Source: Nectonema munidae (lineage: Eukaryota; Nematomorpha; Nectonematoida; Nectonematidae). Taken from it: a stretch of 64,000 nt of DNA. Positions 55,557 to 64,000 of the stretch are shown here, piece by piece; the stretch's first letter is position 1; each line of letters opens with the position of its first letter. The position numbers and the translations under genes were made by a program. Under the pieces are notes generated by a model, which had not been told where the DNA came from, did not search any database, and saw only the letters and a program-made list of their open reading frames with translations. The DNA lies in NCBI GenBank assembly GCA_030549495.1, contig JAUIRK010000664.1:271001-335000 (forward strand), given 5' to 3'.

Positions 55557-58153
55557 AGAAGCTTTTTTTCTTTTTTGTGGTTTTGAGCCAACAGAAACAA
55601 CTGAATCATAATTATAATCAAAAAGACAAGTTTTATACTTATTTTTCCATTATCATTATTAAACCAACGGTTCATGATAGTGCAAATATCATTAAAAACC
55701 TATTTTTTGGAACAAGGCTGAAATAATTTTTTTCATTACAGGTTTAAAGTTAAAGAAAAACTCCTCTAGCAATAGTGAAACACAAAAATAAAATGAAACA
55801 CTTTTAATTGAACAGCTAATGATCTTTTTGATATTGCTCATCAGGAGGCTCTGAATATAAACAAGATAACGAATTCTTACTTATTCAGAGAGAAAAAGTC
55901 GTACAGTATCTTAAGCCCAATGGATAAAATAAGGGTTTCTCAAATTAAGAAAAAAAAGATCTGAACCCGAGCCATCTTGGAAAGGAATAATAAAAACTTG
56001 AAGTGACTGAATCAGCGCCGTCAAAGATCATACATAAATGACCTTACCTAAAAGTCCTGTTCCATTTTATGATACAGAGCATCCCTATTCATTTCGATTA
56101 GAATTGGCAACACATTTAAAAAGTTTTTTTACTAAGGTCTATTCTATGTATACTTTTTTTCATATTTGCTGCTTTGACCCCCCCCCCCCCCCCCCTCATA
56201 TGTGAGGGATCTGTAGTGAATTAATGTTTTCAGACTTTAGAAAGAACTTATCGTTAGTATTTATAAATCTTCAAACACGAACATGTATGAAAGCTTTGAA
56301 ATAAATAATATTTTTATCACTTTTATCAAACCTGGTTGTTTTTACCATAATGTATAATTTTTTTTAAATTTAGGTTTCCACAACAAAATTAAATTTTTAA
56401 TGAGTTTTTTTCAAAAATTTGATGGACTCCATCAACATAGGGGGTGCATATAGACTTCTATTAATGATGTAAAAGAACAAACAATTGAAAAAAATTCTAT
56501 TACGTCTAAAGGAGTCTTTGAATATTTGGGAAAGTTCCACCTCATCGAGTTCATTTTATGGCCCTAGGTGTTTTACAACTTTCGAAATGGATGGGCAATC
56601 CAATATGCTTGCAGTAAATTTGTTTTTTCTATCCACAATTTAATTTCAGAACTTATGGGAAAAAAGAAAATCTTATAATTAGTATTTTTACTATTAGACT
56701 CTATGTGAGTTAGATTCACTTTAACACAGCTGATTGCAGCTCTCCGTGGCTAAATATAAAGTCACCGATCTAATTCTTTCCAAATTATCGTTAATGTTTT
56801 GTCATTTTTTGATCCTCTTATTTCTTTCGACTAAAAAAATGTAACTATACATCTCCAAATCAAAAAAATCCTAGACATATAACAATCTGACCCATATTTC
56901 TTTTCTAAAACTAGTAAACTTTTCAGAAAATATTTATCAAAAAAAATATCAAACCCTTACTCGACCCAATCTAACTCTGACACCCATCTAAACTATACGC
57001 AGCCTCAATATGTAGAAACAAACGTAACACCAAAATTTCATATCCTATATAAGATGGAGTTCATACCAAACTCAAACAGAATTCTCTAAGGTATTAAAAA
57101 CGAGTTACTATCAAATTTTGTTCAAGGGAGTGACACAATTAAATATAATCAAAGGAGTGGAAAATCAAGGGTGTTACCTTTGTTTGTATTATAAAAAATA
57201 ACATGGAAATTTTCTTTAACGGCTGAATCAAAAAGAATTTTATAGGGGTCATAAAAAATTTTTTTCATAATATTTAGGGGTAAACAGATCCTAAAGGTTA
57301 AGAACCCTATGAGAATATAAAAAATCAATTTACTCAATGTAAATTTGTAGAACAGTAACTGATTTTTATGAATGTTTTATTATTGGGATTCTATTAAGAT
57401 TTGCTATTCTTGTCATGTAACTTTTTAAATTTTTGCCATTTGTTACCAATTTTTTATGTCACTCCTTTGAATTTTTCCTACTCTTATGTATTGTAACTCT
57501 TTTATTTTATAAAATTTTAACAAATTTTACTAAATGACTATTGCCATGGTAGTAAAATTCATCAATTAAATTTAAATAATTAGAGTTGAAATCAATTGTA
57601 GGCTGTTCCATTTGGTCAGTGATTTTTAATAGAGCAATTGCATCGAGTTTTAAGTGTTTTACTATGATAAAAGTCATTAATCACACCATTTTTTAAACAA
57701 ATTTAAATAGACAAAATATCATCAATTTAATGATTTTTAAATGACAGTGCTTTTTGATAGTTAAATTTCGAAAATATTATCCCATTAGCCTCTATTTTTC
57801 AGTTATTTGGGAGATGTGAGACAAAACTTGCAGAAAAGGTGGTAGATTCAGAAAAATAAGATTATTACAAGACTCAATTAGAATTTGAACGGTAAACATC
57901 CTAAACATAACGTTTGGAACGATTAACAAATCACGACTTACAATCAAATCACAAGGTTTACATTTTATGGGCAACAAATTATTAAAATTTTTTCATCCTT
58001 TCAAAATAATATGAGATTTAATTTAGCAATTATTTTTATATAAATCATATAAAAAATGAATAATTTTTAACAGTAATCAGTAATTTTTTTACCTTGTTCA
58101 TCCCTTTTTTGAAAATGACTTGTATTCACATTCTCCAAAAATTTAAATAAAAG
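55557..58153. other. Intergenic spacer with a C homopolymer
   Basis: AT-rich. An 18-base C run is at 56178-56195, possibly the remnant of a repeat end (TCATATGTGAGGGATC follows). No gene recognised; short frames look random. Confidence 0.5.
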
Positions 58154-58159
58154 TTTATT
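58154..58159 (-). terminator. Polyadenylation signal of the 58-62 kb gene
   Basis: AATAAA on the minus strand, about 108 bases after the stop codon at 58267. Confidence 0.55.
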
Positions 58160-58266
58160 ATGATAAAACGAAAAAGTTAAAACTATGACAAAGAGAAATG
58201 AATAGTAGTAGATATTTTAAAGCAAATAGCAAATGAGATACAATAGAAGAATTTGTTTGTTGGTGT

Positions 58267-59888
58267 TCAAGATTTCTTAGTCATTAAAGCTTTGATCATA
58301 GCCAAGGTCTGAGCCATCACATCAGTTTGATTGGTGTTATTAGTAGATGTGTTCGCCGAACGTGACACTGAGTTATCATTATCCCTAAAAGTGCCTTGGG
58401 GTGCTGGTGACCAAGGATAAGACATTCCCCCTGCCCCCTGTGAGGGGGTGAGAGAGCTCATTCGATGGAATAGTGTGTTACTATTCAGATTTACGTTCGA
58501 AGAAGCATGCTTATTATCAAATTGTTGAAATTTCTGGGAAAGAAGGGGATTAGGAAGCGAAGGTTGAACATTCGTATTCATGACCTCATAGCGTGATGAA
58601 GTAGTATTGCTTGGAAAATTCATGTAATTACTAGGACTATTGTTATTAGCAGTAAAGGGAGATGCTTTGTTGAAAACACTCCTGCCAGCATTAATTTCAG
58701 TACTCTCCATATTATTGAGGAAGGTACTGCCAGCGATAGCATTTCTATCCAAGAAAGGAGTGGATTTGAAAGGACTATTATAATTATATGCACGATTTTG
58801 ATTAGAAGATAAATCCGGAACAAATGATGGAATTGACGGCAACAAAACAGAAGCAGGGGGTTCGGCTTTGCGACCTTGGTCAAATCCAAAACTCCCTGGA
58901 GTGGAAAAATTAGCATTGCCACTACTACCCGCTTCATTGTTTTGGTTTTGTTCCTTTTCAAAATTCTCGTCGAGAAGGATTCCTTGATTCTGAATCACTT
59001 CATTCATCAAAGCCGTTTCTCGTTCAGACATGAAAGCAGAGTACGTCTTGGACATATCATTTATCGACTTTTGAAGACTTAGAATGGCCTTGACCTGTTT
59101 ATCCGGACTCATATTTGATTCCACAATGTCCATCATTATCTTTTGTTGGTAGGAAAGGAGGTTGTTGAGAAGTGTTGTGATTGTTGGGTTATCAACAGAG
59201 CCCATTCTACCACTATCAGCGTTACTTTTCGAAAGGCAAGTCGGTTGTTGTAGTTGTTGCTCTCTCGCTTTTTCGGGAGTCATTGATAAGCAGACATTTT
59301 GCCAGCCTTGGGGCAAATAAGCAGAAGTTGGCGCTGAAGGAGGAAAGAGATTGTTGCCTACTTTGTTGGAGTTCGTATAAGGCGAATAAAGGACTGTTGG
59401 TGCAGAGATACTTTTTTCACAAACAAAACTTTGACTACTCACAACCTTTTTTTGGAAGTACTCTTCTAAATTGGATAAAAAGATGCTGAATTGAGAATTT
59501 TCGAGAAAATTTTTTTCATTTTTCCGCAAAAAAGTTTGATATAATGCATCCAAACACTCAGTCATTGAAAGCAAATACGCTTGCTCTTCTTTCGAAGAAA
59601 AAACCAAATTTATAATCTTGTGCAAAAGCTTGAACACGGTTAGAACAGTGTCATCGTCAAAAAAGTTTTCTAGGCAAACTTCAACGAGAGGCAGGGAGGG
59701 AATCAAAGTTTTGGCAAGAAGAAAGACATTTTTGATTCTTTCTTCGCTCAGCATTGTCAGGTTTCTTTTAGGCGAATTCAAAAGCGTCCTTTCGCGCTTT
59801 GCCTCTACGCGATGGTACCATTCTGTTTTCCCAACAGCTGGACAACGAGTGGACTCCTTCTTCTTCTTCTGCAAAGCATCTTTCTTGT
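58267..59888 (-). CDS. Unrecognised gene, last exon
   Basis: 540 codons and stop, continuously open and of less AT-biased codon use than the surroundings. Acceptor at 59890-59889 after a T-rich tract. Confidence 0.82.
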
Positions 59889-62073
59889 CTAAAAAATAAA
59901 ATATACCACTTACGGTAAAATGCCATTATGTCTAAGTTTAAGAGACTAGTTAATATTTTTAACACAACCAAAGTCCAAGACCGGATAGATTCGAGAATTT
60001 GAGGCCAAGTAGTAAACAGGTGTGAAAAGAAAAACGTTAGAAACATTTTTCAACAAATTAACGATAAGCGATTTTAAAAGAGAGTATTTTTGTTGTAATT
60101 GCAATAAAAATGAATAAAATTTTTAAATACATTTGATATAAATGAGTTTTTCCTTTCATATCCAATAAAGCGTAAATACTTTTCAGAACAAAATTTTTAC
60201 GGATACTATCCGTTAGCGTAACTTGCAGAAGTGCCACCCTGGCGACATTTTAATTTAGCAGTGCCTTAGAGAAATCTCAAAAACTCGATAATAGTTATAT
60301 CGAGGGATACAAAAAAGGAGAATATATTTGTAAGAATCGGTATAACATTATTAAAGTCTATATTATTTAGGTAGCATTTTTATTAACGATATATTAACAC
60401 AAATAAATTATTCCAAGTGGAGCGGGCTGTCTTACAATAGCTACTGACAATCACCCTACTCTTAAAAGACGTGTCTAACCCCGCAGATAGGAGATCAAAT
60501 TAGGTTTTATTGATAAAAAAAATAAACAAGCTATAATACTGTCATGACGTTATCAAAAAAGCATTGAAGATATTTTTAAGAGACTTTTTAAATGTGGTTG
60601 GATGATCCGTCGATTTGAGAGGCTTTAATGCATATCTAAACATTCTCATTTTTAAGAGGATTAATGAGTTTACTTTAGGCCAAACCTACAATATATGTAT
60701 ATTATATATAGCATTTTCACTTTAAGTTCGTCTTTTTTCACTTTAAGTTCGTCTTTTTTCATTTTAAGTTCGTCTTTTTTCATTTTAAGTTCGTCCTTCT
60801 AACTTTATCATTAAATCTGCTTTAAAGTAAAGAAAAATTGGAAATATATTTTTTTTTAATTTTACGAAATTTTACTTAGAGTGAAAAGGCTATATACAAA
60901 ATAGTGATATTGTTTATAAAAAAATATAGCAAATGATTTTTCTAATCATTTGTTCTAACAATGAAAGTTCTAATGATTTTTATTTTTTTGATCCAAGGCT
61001 ATACTTTTTGTAAATAAAAAAAAAGTCGAGGAGCACATTTAAGAACGAAGGGTTGAAATTCAATATATGTCGGCTGTATAGGCGACGCCAGTTTTGAACA
61101 CGTGGTTTCAAGTTAATTTATCAAATTAAACGTTGTAAAGAGACAACGGAGGATGCATTCATATCTACAACGTAAAAAGAGCGTTCAATTTTTGTTCTAG
61201 TCAGCATATTTTGTTCAATGTATAAAATGAGGGCCATTTTGAAGATAAAATGTTCAAAGGTTGACTCATACACCGAATTACGGCATAACTAATTTTCGGA
61301 AATAGACAACTAATATTGAAAACTCCTGAGTTACAGACTCCATATATTGATTGACAGAATTTTAGCTTTTAATTATCTTTTTTCATTTTCTCATTCAGCA
61401 TCGTACCAATAACGCATTTATCATAAAAAAATCATTTTTTATATTACTTTGAAAAACCAGTTAATACCAATTTCAATTTTATCAGCGCCTGTTTTAAAAA
61501 CTTTATCTTATAATGTGAATTGTAATTTGTAAAAAATGTTCTTGAAGCTTTAAATTTTTGAATCAAAAACGATATTTTATACTTTTATATGATTACGGTT
61601 AAAACCACGGTTGGGCTTCGGAACCCGGAATCCAAGTACTCAAAAAATACGGCTACGACAGCCAACTCATCGCTCCGGACTAAAGAACGGTTATTCAATA
61701 AGCTTACAAAAATCTAAACAATTTTTTTCCTCATTTATAGGAAAATAATAGTATTATTTAAGTACTAGCTATAAATTTAGTATTTAGCTTTAACTAAATT
61801 TTAGTATTTAGCTTTAATAATTAAAAAACCAACTCTTGCTTCTAAATTTTATTTATTTTGTTTTTTTAATAAATGGAAAAACACCTTTGAATTGATTTGA
61901 GGATTTATTAGCGCGATAGCTTTCAGTTTCATAGGAAGAATCACCCAGGGTTTCTTTTTTGCATGCAGCTTTGTAGTCGAACCACCTCGACGAGTTTAAA
62001 CTTTCATGCTTTGAAGAAGTGCCAAAAGAGCTTTTGGGATGTGAGGGCCATTTGTCTTCTTCGTATTTCGGTT
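58267..62073 (-). CDS. Unrecognised protein, 3' part (two exons)
   Basis: Exons 62073-61885 and 59888-58267, joined AAA G|AC AAG in phase (donor AAAG|GTGTTT, acceptor TTTTTTAG). Together about 602 codons; the 5' exon(s) are not found. The first exon gives a polar stretch with SSRWFDYKAACKK. The second opens with a Lys-rich run (QKKKKES), then a helical region of about 90 residues (ERIKNVFLLAKTLIPSLPLV, then DALYQTFL). The remaining 400 residues are rich in Asn, Ser, Pro and Gln, with scattered aromatics. It ends MAQTLAMIKALMTKKS. I recognise no domain; a nuclear or RNA-associated role would be a guess from composition only. An AATAAA lies 108 bp downstream. Confidence 0.75.
60718..60796. repeat. 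21-bp tandem repeat, 3.8 copies
   Basis: Units CACTTTAAGTTCGTC plus six T, starting at 60718, 60739, 60760 and 60781; the last two have T for C at the third base. In the intron of the unrecognised gene. Confidence 0.9.
61885..62073 (-). CDS. Unrecognised gene, penultimate exon
   Basis: 189 bp, acceptor CATTATTTCAG; begins two bases into a codon, so an upstream exon must end with one base of a codon. The frame continues past the donor to a stop at 61853, so unspliced reading would also terminate there. Confidence 0.6.
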
Positions 62074-64000
62074 CTGAAATAATGAGAATGTTATGCAACA
62101 CAATTCAATATTGCAAATGCGTGTATCATTAGAGTTTCATAATTTTCCAACTCCGACGCCACCTATTTCTCATTTTACTTCTGCAACTCCATTCACATAT
62201 AATTTTCCAATGAATTTTTCAATCTTTTTCTATGAGTTGAAAAATAACAACGGTAGACTCTAGTGCTAAAAAATTTTATGGTACATCTTTCAACGTTGAG
62301 AACTAAAGAGGGAGGAACTTATGAATTTATCTTTTAAATAAACAATTATGAATATAACAATTTTTAAAATCGGAATCAGATTGCAATAATTATTATTACG
62401 ACTTCACGACCCTGTAAATGAGCAAGGTTATATTTATACACATCTCTATAAAAAATACAAGCTTTCTTATAAAGAAAGTCTCGTAAATGAAGAATAATTC
62501 TTATAACTATGCGTATTAAGCTTCAAATAAAAACTAAACAAACTCAAATAAGTTCCTAAGCAAAGCCGAATTCAACTTCCACATTTAAAATTTTTGAGAA
62601 CAATATTTATTACAGCTAACATCGTTTACAGTTTCCATAGCTTCAGAAACAATTTTTTTCCAATTTATAAAGTCTAAAAGGTAAGGCAGAAATTTTTTCT
62701 TGTTCCAAAATAAATGTTATTTTTTGGACTAGTTTTTGTTTCACCATATTTTTATAATAGACCAAATTTTTCATTGTCACAATCTCAAAAGATAATTTTT
62801 GAAATTACAACTTCGATAGAAAAAGAATTTTCAAGCTTCTAAATTTTTTGAATATTAAAACACTTGAAGCAATTTTATATTCACATGCATACTTATTATT
62901 TTTTTAACTCCAAATTCCTATCTTTAAAATTAACAATTATTTAATCTAGTAACTTCACATTCAATCGATAAGATAGCAGGAAACAGTCAACCCGTTTTGT
63001 CTGTAGATCAACGGTAGTAAAAATTATAGGGTTACTGTTAGCCCTAAGGCCTAAACCTAACCCTTTTAATCAACAAGGTTATTTCTGACATCTTGACAAA
63101 TATTTAGATCTAAAAAATTTTGAGAAATTGTCTAGCTATATTGCGTATTAACTGCAATATCTGTTATACGTTGATAAGAAGTGCGAATCCGGGAGTGTAA
63201 AAAGCCATACGCGACACCCCAGACAAACAAGCTTGAAATCTCTAAAACTTTTATATTTGGCGTTAGTAAGGAATTTTTTGAATGGTGATGACATAATTTA
63301 GCAGTTAAAATCATTAAAAAATTAAATAAGCCGAAATCTTTTTTTCTTTCTTATCCACGAGTCTTTGTCAAGTTGAAGTACTAAATGTAGAAGATGTAAA
63401 AGCTTCGAATCATAAATAAAAAAATAGAAAAACAGCTGAATTTTTTGATTCAACGCATTTACATCTTTTACATATAGTAATTCAAATTGATAAAGACTTG
63501 TAGAGTCAAAAATTCGTTTTATTTAAATAAATTTGTTTGAAATTTTACTCCTTTTGTTTCATCTTTTTATTTTATACAAATGACCCTTCAGAAATTAACT
63601 TATATTAAAAAATTAATATAATTAATGGAATAGATGAAAGTACTCTTAACATTTTTTGAGCATTAACATGCAAATTTTAAAAATAGAAAATAAATTTTTA
63701 GTAGATTTTGATCCTGAAATATTTTTTTAGATCTTAGTTGTTGAACAAAACATCACGCTTTTTCAGCCGTACTCCTTTTCAATAGAGTTATTGGCGCAAC
63801 TTTCAATATACGTACCAAATGCTCTTAGAAAAAAACAATATTCAGTTTTTCACATAAAGGCTTGTTTGGATTAAGGAGGTCGCAAAACTAAACAAAATTA
63901 TTTTATTATATTCCCGGAACATTAATTGATGTCAATGAGCTTATTGTTACTTCATAAATTGTGACTTATTAATTTTAAACTTAAATTGTTTCTTTTTTGC
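62074..64000. other. Right edge, no exon called
   Basis: AT-rich. The missing upstream exons of the minus-strand gene may lie here or outside the window. The frame 63314-63132 holds a GC-richer patch (63180-63230), but no donor with the required phase was found. Confidence 0.4.

Noticed and set aside
1-64000. CRISPR arrays, operons, bacterial or phage genes
   Set aside because: The genes are spliced and animal-like; the only regular repeats are microsatellites and tandem arrays without spacers.

Overview
The window is AT-rich, intron-rich animal nuclear DNA crowded with transposons. Gene structure (spliced genes, AATAAA signals, long introns), the protein sequences and the repeat content (CR1/Jockey and RTE LINEs, Tigger, hAT, piggyBac, a Mutator-like element, a tRNA-derived SINE) fit an invertebrate, probably an arthropod. 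A parasitic copepod such as a sea louse is a guess from general look, not shown.

Three host genes can be supported. (1) TMEM98, plus strand, five coding exons from 7234 to 12789, 244 codons. All splice phases agree and the protein follows vertebrate TMEM98 from its N-terminal membrane anchor to the conserved C-terminal domain. (2) EIF5, minus strand, ten coding exons from 43978 down to 16437, 505 codons, from the N-terminal GAP domain to the invariant DDDIDIDAI tail. Its introns spread it over 27.5 kb. TMEM98 and EIF5 are convergent. (3) An unrecognised minus-strand gene, two 3' exons at 62073-61885 and 59888-58267, with an Asn/Ser/Gln-rich C-terminal half; its 5' end lies further right, perhaps outside the window.

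The rest is mostly mobile DNA. From the left: a hAT end (1-54); a piggyBac MITE (456-593); a 5'-truncated CR1/Jockey-type LINE (about 2138-3075); a decayed ZBED-like hAT (about 3200-4100); a Mutator-like element with a 9-bp target duplication inside a TMEM98 intron (7625-8147); and a Tigger derivative between the convergent genes (from 14639). EIF5 introns hold an RTE fragment (18.5-18.9 kb), a Tigger with a partly deleted catalytic core (20723-23336), an unidentified decayed repeat region (23.5-26 kb), another RTE fragment (27.4-27.9 kb), hAT elements with clean 8-bp duplications (29118-29733, 32446-32731, 35602-35795, 41190-41635), an LTR-like fossil (about 37.9-39.1 kb) and a tRNA-derived SINE (40261-40422). 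Right of EIF5 lie a truncated LINE (45.8-47.4 kb), a LINE with both ORFs open (about 48.5-52.96 kb), a broken piggyBac transposase gene (53186-54920) and a third piggyBac MITE (55441-55556).

I see no clearly new multi-gene system. The most unusual points are the in-frame TAA-TTA-ATG junction between the two ORFs of the open LINE, LINE copies that each end in a different short tandem repeat, two Tigger copies that keep their DNA-binding end but lost catalytic sequence, and the unrecognised gene at the right.
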